Origin: Verrucomicrobiaceae bacterium
Lineage (GTDB): Bacteria; Pseudomonadota; Gammaproteobacteria; Pseudomonadales; CAMLJR01
Assembly (NCBI GenBank): GCA_028293825.1
Contig: JAQGNY010000040.1
Coordinates: 1 to 64,000, forward strand
Length of the DNA stretch: 64,000 bases
Direction: 5' to 3'
Below the pieces are notes generated by a model. That model ran no database searches and was not told the DNA's origin. It saw nothing but the letters and a program-made list of their open reading frames with translations. Positions within the stretch are counted from its first letter, which is position 1, and each line of letters begins with the position of its first letter. Below are positions 20,310 through 28,796 of this stretch, one piece after another. A program made the position numbers and the translations under genes.

Positions 20310-21518
20310 ATGAAAAAAATTCCTCCGTCCGCAGCGATGCTGTTTATCGCCGTTATTATTCAGAATATTTCTTCCGGCACCGCCTACTCCGGTTACGGCA
20401 TCGCGATGCACGATCTGATCGATGAATTCGGCATCAGTCGTTCGACCGGCGCACTCGGCTCGTCGATTCTCGCCGTGGTCAGCGCGTTCGCCGCGCCCCT
20501 ATCCGGCAAGTTGATTGACCGTTGGTCGCTGCGCAAAACCGTATTGGTCGGTGCGGTGATTGGCGCGTTGGGCTTAACTCTGGCGTCGTTCGCGCCGAAT
20601 TTCATCGTGCTGCTGATCGGTTTCAGCCTGATGGGCGGTCTGGGGAACACGTTCTGCGGATCGTTACCGTCGAGCTCCATCGCGAGCCGCTGGTTTCCGC
20701 AGCGCACCGGCATGGCGGTCGCGGTGTGCATGCTGCCGATTATGGTTACGGTCGGCACGCCGGCATTCGGTTGGATCATCACGCAGGTCGGCTGGCGCGG
20801 CCTGTTCGGATTGTTCGCCGGCCTGTATGTATTCGCGTTGCTGCCTGCGGCGTTTATTCGCGACTTTCCGCCCGGCGGGCTCGAACGCCGCGCAGCCAAC
20901 GCGGCCTTGATGCCGGAATTCAAGGCCACCACGCTGCTGCGCCAGAGCACATTCTGGTGCTTGGTCATCGGCATCGGCATTCTGTTCAGCGCAGCGATCA
21001 CGCTGGTGAGTCACGTCGTCTCTGCGGCAGTTGAGGTCGGCGTGGATAAACCCACGGCGGCATTTTTGGTATCGATGGTGGGTGTTTCCGCAGCCTTCGG
21101 CGGGCTTGGCTTCGGCTGGCTGGGCGACCGCATCGGCGCCGGCTATGCGCTGGTGACGAACGCGTTGCTGACGGGTATCGGCTGGTTATTCTTAAGCGTC
21201 AGCACCTCGTTCGCGACCATGGCGCCGTGTGTGATTCTGATCGGCATCTGCACCGGCAGCGCGGTGGTTTCGCCGCTCAGTGCCTATATCGCGCATACCT
21301 ATGGGCGCGATGTGTTTGGGCGGGTATTTGGTCTGTTGAAACAATTCACGTTGCCGCTGCTATTCGCGGGGCCGGTCGTGATCGGCGCTTTATATGACTT
21401 CACGCATAGCTACCGCGTGCCATTTTTATTCGTCGCGGCGCTGTGCGGGTTATCGGCCGCGCTGCTGTTCGTTGTTCAACGGCGCTCGGCTGCACTGCCG
21501 GTTGCGGTGGCGATCTGA
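20310..21518 (+). CDS. MFS transporter (second of a tandem pair)
   Basis: This 402-residue, 12-helix transporter is a paralogue of the gene just upstream and shares its helix 1 motif (QNISSGTAYSGYG) and the motif-A-like loop GKLIDRWSLRKT. Substrate is unknown. A 269-bp gap with a large hairpin separates the two, so they need not share a transcript. The ATG follows CGAGATAATA. It converges on the M23 peptidase gene 33 bp downstream. Confidence 0.9.
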   Translation: MKKIPPSAAMLFIAVIIQNISSGTAYSGYGIAMHDLIDEFGISRSTGALGSSILAVVSAFAAPLSGKLIDRWSLRKTVLVGAVIGALGLTLASFAPNFIVLLIGFSLMGGLGNTFCGSLPSSSIASRWFPQRTGMAVAVCMLPIMVTVGTPAFGWIITQVGWRGLFGLFAGLYVFALLPAAFIRDFPPGGLERRAANAALMPEFKATTLLRQSTFWCLVIGIGILFSAAITLVSHVVSAAVEVGVDKPTAAFLVSMVGVSAAFGGLGFGWLGDRIGAGYALVTNALLTGIGWLFLSVSTSFATMAPCVILIGICTGSAVVSPLSAYIAHTYGRDVFGRVFGLLKQFTLPLLFAGPVVIGALYDFTHSYRVPFLFVAALCGLSAALLFVVQRRSAALPVAVAI

Positions 21519-21520
21519 GC

Positions 21521-21552
21521 TGTTGTCGACTCGAACCGTTGTCGATTCAAAC
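21521..21552. repeat. Two-copy 16-bp direct repeat between converging genes
   Basis: TGTTGTCGACTCGAAC (21521-21536) is repeated as CGTTGTCGATTCAAAC (21537-21552), 13 of 16 bases identical. It fills the gap between the MFS stop and the M23 peptidase stop. No hairpin terminator is visible there. Confidence 0.6.
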
Positions 21553-22517
21553 TACTGCTCGCGCGCAGCGACCTGCTCGAGCGGCATGCCGGTGATGGCC
21601 ATGCCTTTCTGCGGTTTCACCACGCCGTAGGGCGAGGCCAATAAAAACGGGATCGACTCCCACTTTAAACCGGCGTTGTGCAACACAGCGAAATGCAGAT
21701 GCGGGCCGGTGGAATAGCCAGTATTCCCCGATTGCGCCAGCAACTGCCCGGCGCGAATGCGCTGACCCACGCGCACCAACGCTGAACCCTTGCGCAAATG
21801 CGCGTACACACCGAACGTACCGTCTTCATGCAATACATACATGCTATTGGTCTGCGCGCGGAATGAAGTCGAATCGCCGCCTTCGCCGTGCGTGTCCTGC
21901 ACGCTGACCACTTCACCGCCGCGCGCCGCGCGAATACCGGTGCCGATCGGCATGCCGATGTCGATAGCGAAGCGACTGCCCGGCGTGTGGTGACTGTAGT
22001 CGCCGTCAAAACCCTGTGAAATCGTAAACGCCGCCTGCAATGGCACCGGCGGACTGTAGGCGAAATTCGCGGTCGGCCGCGCGCGCGGATCGCCCAATTG
22101 CCAGCGCATCTGGTAATCGTATTTCACCGCTGCGCCCGCATTTTGCGGCAGCAGCGTGGCGATTTTGGTCTCGCTCTTCCCGGCCACGACCCACTGCGCC
22201 GGAATCGATTGCGGCTTCAGATTGTCCTGCTGGGTGAGCTGAAAACTAACTTCGACCGGCGCCTGATTTTGATTGATCACATACAGCTCGGGCTGTTGCG
22301 GCGTGCCGCGCTTCTCGATAAACACGGTCTTTTTCTGCTCGGGCGCTTCACCCCATAACTGCAGAATTTCGGCGTTGTGTTTGCCGGCGGGATTGCGATC
22401 GGTGTAATGGGTGACGCCATCGGCATCGAGATATTTGAACACCGTCGTCGCGTGCGTCGTCGTCGCCAATAGGGCGAGCGCGAGCGGTGCAAAGGAGAGA
22501 AACGACGGATAACGCAT
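21552..22517 (-). CDS. Exported M23-family peptidase with DUF4124-like N-terminus
   Basis: The 321-residue precursor starts MRYPSFLSFAPLALALLATTTHA, a signal peptide with an Ala-x-Ala type cleavage site. A short DUF4124-like region (VFKYLDADGVTHYTDRNP) follows, then an Ig-like stretch, then a C-terminal LytM/M23 domain with GPHLHFAV supplying the HxH zinc motif. The first metal motif, usually H-x-x-x-D, reads R-F-A-I-D here; His residues lie just upstream in SHHTPGSR. M23 enzymes cut peptidoglycan cross-links or act as regulators. An upstream GTG/ATG extension has no signal character, so the start at 22517 is preferred. Confidence 0.88.
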   Translation of the reverse strand: MRYPSFLSFAPLALALLATTTHATTVFKYLDADGVTHYTDRNPAGKHNAEILQLWGEAPEQKKTVFIEKRGTPQQPELYVINQNQAPVEVSFQLTQQDNLKPQSIPAQWVVAGKSETKIATLLPQNAGAAVKYDYQMRWQLGDPRARPTANFAYSPPVPLQAAFTISQGFDGDYSHHTPGSRFAIDIGMPIGTGIRAARGGEVVSVQDTHGEGGDSTSFRAQTNSMYVLHEDGTFGVYAHLRKGSALVRVGQRIRAGQLLAQSGNTGYSTGPHLHFAVLHNAGLKWESIPFLLASPYGVVKPQKGMAITGMPLEQVAAREQ

Positions 22518-22666
22518 GAATTTGTGCAGGCTACGTTGATCGTGGCGAAGGACGGCAATTTCTAAAGCATATCGGGCATCGCGGATTTCACCAGTCCGCC
22601 GCCGCAAGACGCGAGTACTTTCACAATTCGCCCGCGTCCTATTGCCTCAATTAAAACGCGCCTTGA

Positions 22667-23674
22667 TTAAAGACCCCAGACTTCCGCCAGCAGTTCGTAC
22701 GAGCGGCAGCGCGCGGCAAAGTCATGCGCGACGCTGACGACGACCAATTCGTCGGCATCGAAGCGCTCAACCAACGCTTCCAATTGTTCTTTCACTTGTG
22801 CCGGCGTGCCGATGGCAGCGGAGCGCACGAACTTGCGCAGCAGCGATTGTTCCTGCTCGTTGTAGTTCTGGCTCAGCGCGGTTTCGACGCTTTGCACCGG
22901 GTTGTCCTGACCGGAGTAAACGCCGAGCAACCACAGCCCACGGCTGCTTTCGAGCCGCTTCGCCTCGGCTTCGGTTTCCGCGCACAGCACGAACACACCG
23001 AGCGACGCATACGGCTTGTCGGCATTCGGGCTGGGGCGAAATTCACGGCGGTAGGTGCGCAGAATATCGTCGCCCGCGCGCGGATTAATAAAGTACGCGA
23101 CGCTGTACGGCAGCCCCATGCGGCCGGCGAGGTGCGCGCTGTCCTCGCTCGAGCCGAGCATCCACAACTCCGGCGCGGTCTCGATAACCGGCATCGCGCG
23201 CGCGCGCTCCATGCCCGGTGTCGGCGGCGACTGATCGCGCAGCAGCGCATCGAGATCGGCGACTTTATTCGGGAAATATTCCGGTCCGAGCGGCGAGCCA
23301 TAGCGCAACGCATTGGCGACATGTTGATGCCCGCCCGGTGCGCGACCGACGCCGCAATCGACCCGACCTGGATACATCGCGCCCAGCAATTTGAAATTCT
23401 CGGCCACTTTGTACGGGCTGTAATGCGGCAGCATGATGCCGGCCGAGCCGATGCGAATGCGGCTGGTCTCGGCGCCGATACGCGCGAGCAACACTTCCGG
23501 CGACACGCCGACCAGGCCGTTGGTGCCGTGATGCTCGGATACCCAGAAGCGGCTGTAATTGAGCTGTTCGGTCAACTTCGCCAGCGCGAAGGTTTCATTC
23601 AGCGCCTCGGTGACGCCGCGGCCAGCGCAAATCGGCGATTGATCGAGGACGGAAAGGGGGATGCGTTTCGACAT
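22667..23674 (-). CDS. LLM-class flavin-dependent oxidoreductase (YhbW-like)
   Basis: This 335-residue protein has the luciferase-like monooxygenase TIM barrel. It begins MSKRIPLSVLDQSPI and contains SRFWVSEHHGTNG, the conserved segment of the MsnO8/YhbW group, and SAGIMLPHYSP and GRVDCGVGRAPGG, which line the flavin site. Such enzymes use FMNH2 or F420 supplied by a partner reductase; the substrate is unknown. The ATG at 23674 is preferred over a GTG four codons upstream. Confidence 0.9.
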   Translation of the reverse strand: MSKRIPLSVLDQSPICAGRGVTEALNETFALAKLTEQLNYSRFWVSEHHGTNGLVGVSPEVLLARIGAETSRIRIGSAGIMLPHYSPYKVAENFKLLGAMYPGRVDCGVGRAPGGHQHVANALRYGSPLGPEYFPNKVADLDALLRDQSPPTPGMERARAMPVIETAPELWMLGSSEDSAHLAGRMGLPYSVAYFINPRAGDDILRTYRREFRPSPNADKPYASLGVFVLCAETEAEAKRLESSRGLWLLGVYSGQDNPVQSVETALSQNYNEQEQSLLRKFVRSAAIGTPAQVKEQLEALVERFDADELVVVSVAHDFAARCRSYELLAEVWGL

Positions 23675-23715
23675 GACAAATTCCACAACAAATCAGTCGC
23701 GCCATTCTACGCAAC

Positions 23716-23790
23716 ATTTCATCCGGCGACGTTTTATCGACTGATGTTTTACCGGCTGATTTTTTACCGGGCAATGTTTTACTGGCAGTG
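23716..23790. repeat. Five tandem degenerate 15-bp repeats
   Basis: Units start at 23716, 23731, 23746, 23761 and 23776. The clearest copies are GTTTTATCGACTGAT, GTTTTACCGGCTGAT, TTTTTACCGGGCAAT and GTTTTACTGGCAGTG; the first copy is more diverged. They lie between the flavin oxidoreductase start and the SnoaL-like stop. No protein-coding role is evident. Confidence 0.75.
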
Positions 23791-23792
23791 TT

Positions 23793-24308
23793 TCAGTCGA
23801 GGTTTTGGTTGTGCTCATCGGCCGCGCTTTCTCGCAACACTTCCCCCACCGCCGCACCGCTGAACGTGACGGTCGGCGTGTCGAAGATGCGATAGCGCGG
23901 CTGTGGTGTGCCGCGCGTCAGCGGCGAATCGATCAGGCGATTGACGTAGTAGGTGTCGACGAACTCTTTGTATTCGATAATTTTTCCTTCGCGCAGCCGC
24001 ACGAAAAACACGTAGGTATTTTCGTAATCCTCGCCGCTTTTCAGCCGTGCGCTACTTTGCGCCTCGAACCAGACCTTATCGCCCTCGGCGGTGATGTCGC
24101 CGATTTCCATCGTGATCGGACCGTCGAGCTGCAGAATCGCGGTCTGGCCGAAGAAACCGGCCCGATCCATCCAGCCGCAATACGGCATATCGCCGGCGAC
24201 CAGGAAGCGGCAGTCGTCGGCGTAACAGTTTTTCAATGTGTCGATATCGCCCACGACCAGCGCGCGCATCCACTCGATAACGAATTTTTTATTGTCCTGC
24301 GTAGACAT
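23793..24308 (-). CDS. SnoaL/NTF2-like protein
   Basis: The 171-residue protein has the cone-shaped NTF2 fold pattern: an N-terminal helix pair (NKKFVIEWMRALVVGDIDTLKNCYADDCRF) followed by strands ending in GKIIEYKEFVDTYY. Members are small-molecule enzymes or binding proteins; no function can be fixed here. AGGAGCAGTC precedes the ATG. It lies 39 bp after the BNR-repeat gene and 118 bp before the flavin oxidoreductase, all on the minus strand. Confidence 0.82.
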   Translation of the reverse strand: MSTQDNKKFVIEWMRALVVGDIDTLKNCYADDCRFLVAGDMPYCGWMDRAGFFGQTAILQLDGPITMEIGDITAEGDKVWFEAQSSARLKSGEDYENTYVFFVRLREGKIIEYKEFVDTYYVNRLIDSPLTRGTPQPRYRIFDTPTVTFSGAAVGEVLRESAADEHNQNLD

Positions 24309-24347
24309 GACTGCTCCTGTCGAAATAGGGGTTTGAAATAAGCCAAT

Positions 24348-25436
24348 TCAGGCAAAGCGCGCGCAGTAAATCGGCGGCAGATTGTCCGAGAACCACAGCC
24401 AGTCGTCGCCGCCATTTTCGGAAATCCACAGGCTGCCGGTGGTGGAACCCATCACCAGTGCATCGCCGCTGGCATCGACATCAAGACCGTGGCGATAGAC
24501 CAAATCGTAGGCCGGTCCCTGCGGCAAACCGTTGCGCAATGTCTCGAAGGTTTGCCCGCCATCGCGCGTGCGCGTCACTACGAATTGATTATTCACCGGC
24601 ACGCGCAGCGCATCTTTTACCGCCGGCACGAACCAGGCCGTATCGGGATACTGCGGATGCACCGCGACCGCAAATCCAAACGCCGATGGCTGGGCATAAA
24701 TCTGCTGCCAACTGCGGCCGTCGTCGCGCGAGCGAAAAATGCCGCAATGATGCTGCACCCACAACGCGTCCGGCGCACTGGCGCAACGCACCAGTCGATG
24801 CGGATCTTGAATGCTGGGATCGCCGCGCAATTCTTCCGGCATGTAATCGGCGTACATGCCGCTCGCGCGCAGTTGCCACGTCGCGCCGGCATCGTCGGTG
24901 TGCCAAACGCCGCCGCAGGACACGCCGACACTAACACTGTCGCTGTGGCGCGGATCGACCGCGATGGAGTGAATACCGGGGCTGTCGTAGCCGCCGCCGA
25001 ACCATTTTTTGCGCTCGGGTTTATCCCACAGCGAGCGCACCAGCTCCCAACTATCGCCGCTGTCGCGCGATACGAATAAACCGCCCGGCAAGGTGCCGGC
25101 CCACAACGTGCCGGGGCGATCCGCGCCGCCGGTTTCAAGCGACCAGATTTGCGACAGCGTCCACGGCGTTTCGTCCTTGGCTTCCTGCGGCTGCGGCGGG
25201 TAAACCGGCACGGCGGTTTCGTCCCAGCTATTGCCGCCATCGCGCGAGCGCCGCATCTTCACGCCGAAGTGCCCGAGATTCAGCGCCGCATGCAAGCTGT
25301 CGTCGCGCGCGTCGTACAACGCCATCGAGATCGGATCGCCGAGAAAATGCGTACTCGCCACCTGCCACACGCCGGCAAAATCCTTTTGCAGCACGAACAG
25401 ACCTTTGCGGGTTCCGACCAGAATGCGCGTTGCCAT
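24348..25436 (-). CDS. BNR/Asp-box repeat beta-propeller protein
   Basis: This 362-residue protein contains about six Asp-box motifs, among them SRDGGNSW, SRDSGDSW, TDDAGATW, SRDDGRSW, TRDGGQTF and SENGGDDW, spaced as in sialidase-like beta-propellers. No signal peptide is visible, so it is probably cytoplasmic, and the sialidase catalytic arginines cannot be assigned. Database names such as exo-alpha-sialidase are probably misleading. It lies next to a ThiS/MoaD-like gene, an arrangement I recall from other genomes. The ATG at 25436 follows GAGGGTGGAGTG. Confidence 0.88.
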   Translation of the reverse strand: MATRILVGTRKGLFVLQKDFAGVWQVASTHFLGDPISMALYDARDDSLHAALNLGHFGVKMRRSRDGGNSWDETAVPVYPPQPQEAKDETPWTLSQIWSLETGGADRPGTLWAGTLPGGLFVSRDSGDSWELVRSLWDKPERKKWFGGGYDSPGIHSIAVDPRHSDSVSVGVSCGGVWHTDDAGATWQLRASGMYADYMPEELRGDPSIQDPHRLVRCASAPDALWVQHHCGIFRSRDDGRSWQQIYAQPSAFGFAVAVHPQYPDTAWFVPAVKDALRVPVNNQFVVTRTRDGGQTFETLRNGLPQGPAYDLVYRHGLDVDASGDALVMGSTTGSLWISENGGDDWLWFSDNLPPIYCARFA

Positions 25437-25546
25437 CACTCCACCCTCTTATTATGGAATCGGTTTTGTGTGCTTATAAAAATAGCGCTCGCAACCGTCG
25501 AACCGGTTTTAGACGCCTTGCCGAATAGATGCGTTGAATGCGCGAG

Positions 25547-25816
25547 TTAGCCGCCCGACAGCGCCTGCACCACATAAATTTGCGCATCGGCGTGAACGCG
25601 GTCGCTCAACTGGCGACGGTCGCGCAGTTGCTCCCCGTCGATAAAAATCGCGACATGGCGGCGCAGCGCGGCTTGATCGTCGAGCACGTAAGAACGCAGT
25701 GCGCCCTGTTGCGCAAACACTGCATCGAGCGCTTCGCGCACAGTCCTCGCCTCAACCTGCTGAGCGGCGCAATGAACGTGTCGCTGCAGCGCCGCTGCGA
25801 ATTCGACTCGCGCCAT
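25547..25816 (-). CDS. ThiS/MoaD-like sulfur carrier or ubiquitin-like protein
   Basis: The 89-residue protein has the beta-grasp pattern and ends in ALSGG, the C-terminal Gly-Gly that ThiS/MoaD proteins need for adenylation and thiocarboxylation. A segment VAIFIDGEQL matches the strand-turn of the fold. The partner is not obvious: it could feed molybdopterin or thiamine synthesis, or modify a specific target. It follows the Smr gene by 4 bp and precedes the BNR-repeat gene by 110 bp. A MoeB-like E1 enzyme occurs at 43.7 kb. Confidence 0.85.
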   Translation of the reverse strand: MARVEFAAALQRHVHCAAQQVEARTVREALDAVFAQQGALRSYVLDDQAALRRHVAIFIDGEQLRDRRQLSDRVHADAQIYVVQALSGG

Positions 25817-25820
25817 CGCA

Positions 25821-26435
25821 TTACCCTCTTGTTTCCGGGGCCCGCGTTTCCGGCACGCGGCCGCGATTGAGTCGGTCGCGATTTTCCTGTTTTTTCTTTT
25901 CGCTTTTCTTCAGCATGATGTACACCGCGCCGGTGCCGCCGTGCGCGGGAATCGCGCTGCAAAACGCCTGCACTTCGTCGAATTCCGGCAACCATTTATT
26001 CACGTAACTTTTCAGCACGGCTTCCGGTGCATTGCTGTGATTGCCGCGCCCGGGCACGATCATCACGTTGCGCAAATCGTACGCCACCGCCTCGCGAATA
26101 AATCCAAACACTTCCTCGCGCGCTTGTTCCGCCGTGAGCCGGTGCAGATCGAGACGCGCGTCCATCGCGTATTTGCCCTGCTTCAATTTTCGAAACACAC
26201 CGTTTTGCACGCCGGCCCGTTTGAATTCGAGCGGGAAATACGGATCGAGCATTTCGACATGATCGAGCACGAGGAAATTAAGCTCGGTAGCGAGATCGCG
26301 CTGTGCGGCTTCGCGCCGCGCTGCCGTCGCCAGTGCGGAAATCGGCGAGCGATTGAGCGGCACTCGCGCCGGCACCTGCAACGGCGCTACGCCCTGTAAT
26401 TCTTCGCGAAATAATTTATCGTCGGCGTCGGACAT
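25821..26435 (-). CDS. Smr-domain protein (SmrA-like putative endonuclease)
   Basis: This 204-residue protein carries a C-terminal Smr domain (about 95-180) with LDLHRLTAEQAREEV and PGRGNHS, the two signature segments. Smr domains nick or cleave nucleic acid; the bacterial SmrA/SmrB types act on DNA or on collided ribosomes. The tail is Lys/Arg-rich. The ATG at 26435 has an AGGAGAACGGCC ribosome site, so an upstream extension is rejected. It begins a minus-strand cluster that continues with the ThiS-like gene. Confidence 0.9.
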   Translation of the reverse strand: MSDADDKLFREELQGVAPLQVPARVPLNRSPISALATAARREAAQRDLATELNFLVLDHVEMLDPYFPLEFKRAGVQNGVFRKLKQGKYAMDARLDLHRLTAEQAREEVFGFIREAVAYDLRNVMIVPGRGNHSNAPEAVLKSYVNKWLPEFDEVQAFCSAIPAHGGTGAVYIMLKKSEKKKQENRDRLNRGRVPETRAPETRG

Positions 26436-26558
26436 GGCCGTTCTCCTCTGCCTCAGTATTTGCAAGTCTGGTGGATGCCTCACCTTAGCGATGCCCGCAC
26501 GCAGCGTCAATTTGCGACGCGGCGGCGTACAATTCGCAAAACTCGATTGGCTTTACCG

Positions 26559-26780
26559 ATGCAAATTTTCACACCCGGCCAAAATTTAACGTCCGCCAAA
26601 ATTTGTCCCGCCTGCGGCGGCGCCAATCAATGCGCGCTGGCGAGCACCGAACCGAGCGCGCCGCAATGCTGGTGCATGCAAAGCGACGTGCGTTTACCGC
26701 TGCCGCAATCAGCGTCGAGCGAAACCAGCAGCTGTTACTGTCCGAGCTGTTTACAAAAAATCTTGCAGAACCAACCGTAG
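26559..26780 (+). CDS. Cysteine-rich CWC family protein
   Basis: The 73-residue protein has paired cysteines ICPACGGANQCA, CWC and CYCPSC, matching the cysteine-rich CWC family. The cysteines look fit to bind a metal such as zinc. Function is unknown. The ATG at 26559 is chosen because similarity starts there; the frame is open upstream to 26460. It lies 85 bp before the DUF3311 gene. Confidence 0.78.
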   Translation: MQIFTPGQNLTSAKICPACGGANQCALASTEPSAPQCWCMQSDVRLPLPQSASSETSSCYCPSCLQKILQNQP

Positions 26781-26865
26781 CTTTGTTATTAACCTGCGCG
26801 GCTATTAGCCTGCGTGTATTTACGATTGCAATCGCGACCATCGACAACTTAATAAGGATAAGACT

Positions 26866-27072
26866 GTGTCCACCCCCGCCACGAATAAAAACTGGTACTG
26901 GCTACTGCTGATCCCCTTCTTCGCCATTTTTGCGCTGCCGTTTTACAACAAGGTCGAGCCCACGTTTTATGGCATGCCGTTTTTTTATTGGTACCAATTT
27001 CTGTGCGTGATACTGACGTCGCCCATCATTGCGTTTGTATTCAAGCGCAGTCACAACATAAAAAAGCCGTGA
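26866..27072 (+). CDS. DUF3311 small membrane protein, MctP-associated
   Basis: This 68-residue protein has two membrane helices and the DUF3311 pattern. It starts at a GTG preceded by AAGGAT. DUF3311 genes commonly precede sodium/solute symporters of the MctP type, and the next gene starts 10 bp later. A role as a small accessory subunit of the transporter is likely but unproven. Confidence 0.85.
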   Translation: MSTPATNKNWYWLLLIPFFAIFALPFYNKVEPTFYGMPFFYWYQFLCVILTSPIIAFVFKRSHNIKKP

Positions 27073-27082
27073 GGGCCGCAGC

Positions 27083-28675
27083 ATGAATGTCGTCGCCACC
27101 ACTGTTTTTGTCGCACTGTTCGCACTGGTTACCGTGCTGGGTTTTTTGGCTTCGCGCTGGAAACGCGCCGATCTCGATTCGCTGCACGAATGGGGATTAG
27201 CCGGTCGCCGCTTCGGCACCGTTATTACCTGGTTTTTACTCGGCGGCGATTTATTTACCGCGTACACATTTATCGCCTTGCCGGCATTAATTATGGGCAT
27301 CGGCGCCATCGGCTTTTTCGCGGTTCCGTATTCGATGCTGATTTATCCGTTCGCGTTCGTTATTTTTCCGCGCCTGTGGGCGGTCGCGCATAAACACGGT
27401 TACGTCACGCAAGCGGATTTTGTGCGCGCGCGTTACGGCAGTCCGTTTCTCGCGTTGCTCACCGCCATCACCGGTATTGTCGCGACGATGCCGTACATCG
27501 CGCTGCAATTAATCGGTATTCAAGTAATTATCGGTGCGCTCGGTTTCGAAGCCACCGGCTGGCTCGGCGAATTACCGCTGTTGGTCGCGTTCGGTATTCT
27601 CGCTGCATATACCTATTCGAGTGGATTGCGCGCGCCGGCGATGATCGCCGTGGTAAAAGATATTTTGGTTTACATCACCATTATCGCCGCGATGATTTTT
27701 ATTCCAGCGCAACTCGGCGGCTACGCAAAAATATTTTCCGCAGTGCCGGTAGATAATTTGCTGTTGAAAGTACCGACCGTCGATAGTGCTAACGGTTTCA
27801 GTAATTATTTAACGCTGACGATTGGGTCAATGCTCGCGATATTTTTATATCCGCACGCCACCACCGCGCTATTCAGCGCGTCGAGCGGCGACACCGTGCG
27901 CCGCAATATGATTTGGTTGCCGGCGTATTCCATCGTGCTCGGCATTCTCGCCATTTTAGGTTTTATGGCGTTATCGTCCGGCGTACAAAATCTGCCGGAA
28001 TACGCATCGGGCTTTAAACATTACGGCAAAAATTTCGCCGTACCCGCATTATTTCTGCACAGCTTTCCCGATTGGTTTGTCGGCGTTGCCTTCGCCGCCA
28101 TCGGCATCGGCGCATTAGTACCCGCCGCAATCATGTCGATTGCAGCCGCCAATTTATACACGCGCAATATTCACAAGGAATACATCAACCCAAAAACCAC
28201 ACCGGCGCAGGAAACCGAAATCGCAAAACTGGTTTCGCTGGTCGTAAAACTCGGCGCATTGGCTTTCGTATTTTTACTCGACAACCAATACGCATTGAAT
28301 CTGCAATTGCTCGGCGGCATCTGGATTATCCAAACCTTCCCCACCGTGATCACCGGCTTATACACCCGCTGGTTCGATCATCGCGGATTAGTCGCAGGCT
28401 GGATTGTCGGTATCGGCAGCGGCAGCTGGATGGCATTTCACGATGGTTTGAAATCATCATACACGCTGGATTTATTCGGCTATCACCTACCGGGTTACGC
28501 CGCGCTGTACGCATTTATTTTGAATTACACCGTCGCCGCAATCGTTACCGTCATCACCCGTGCAATGAAATTAAAAGTTACATCCGACGGCACGCAGCCA
28601 GAAGACTATGAAGACCAACCGGAGAGTTCGACATCGTTAAAACCGGATGCGCAGAATGTTGTTGCGGTGGAGTAG
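27083..28675 (+). CDS. mctP: Sodium:solute symporter, MctP-like monocarboxylate permease
   Basis: The 530-residue protein has about 13 membrane helices and the SSS family pattern, including WGLAGRRFGTVITWFLLGGD near residue 37 and GALVPAAIMSIAAANLYTRN around 350. MctP permeases take up lactate, pyruvate and related monocarboxylates, usually with a DUF3311 partner as here. The last 15 codons lie in an imperfect direct repeat found again at 31321, beyond the GNAT-PIN/ASCH genes, which suggests that the downstream DNA was inserted at this 3' end. Confidence 0.9.
   Translation: MNVVATTVFVALFALVTVLGFLASRWKRADLDSLHEWGLAGRRFGTVITWFLLGGDLFTAYTFIALPALIMGIGAIGFFAVPYSMLIYPFAFVIFPRLWAVAHKHGYVTQADFVRARYGSPFLALLTAITGIVATMPYIALQLIGIQVIIGALGFEATGWLGELPLLVAFGILAAYTYSSGLRAPAMIAVVKDILVYITIIAAMIFIPAQLGGYAKIFSAVPVDNLLLKVPTVDSANGFSNYLTLTIGSMLAIFLYPHATTALFSASSGDTVRRNMIWLPAYSIVLGILAILGFMALSSGVQNLPEYASGFKHYGKNFAVPALFLHSFPDWFVGVAFAAIGIGALVPAAIMSIAAANLYTRNIHKEYINPKTTPAQETEIAKLVSLVVKLGALAFVFLLDNQYALNLQLLGGIWIIQTFPTVITGLYTRWFDHRGLVAGWIVGIGSGSWMAFHDGLKSSYTLDLFGYHLPGYAALYAFILNYTVAAIVTVITRAMKLKVTSDGTQPEDYEDQPESSTSLKPDAQNVVAVE
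28629..28656 (+). repeat. Left copy of imperfect direct repeat flanking the AT-rich island
   Basis: This segment within the mctP 3' end begins CGACATCGTTAAAACCG and continues with GATGCGCA. It matches 31321-31347 at about 25 positions when two single-base gaps are allowed. The copies bracket the GNAT-PIN and ASCH genes. Confidence 0.6.
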
Positions 28676-28796
28676 CCGAAACGATTCAAAGCGAACACCA
28701 AAACTTGCAAGGATAATAAATTCTGATCGGTCAGCTAGTTCTACCAAAATTAGCATGGCCATCCGTTTTACCAAATTGGAATTGATTGAGGCCGCA

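Noticed and set aside
22724-23863. 379-codon plus-strand frame across the flavin oxidoreductase gene
   Set aside because: It is antisense to a well-supported LLM protein, and its end runs through the 15-bp repeats as FYRLM-type repeats with no likely function.
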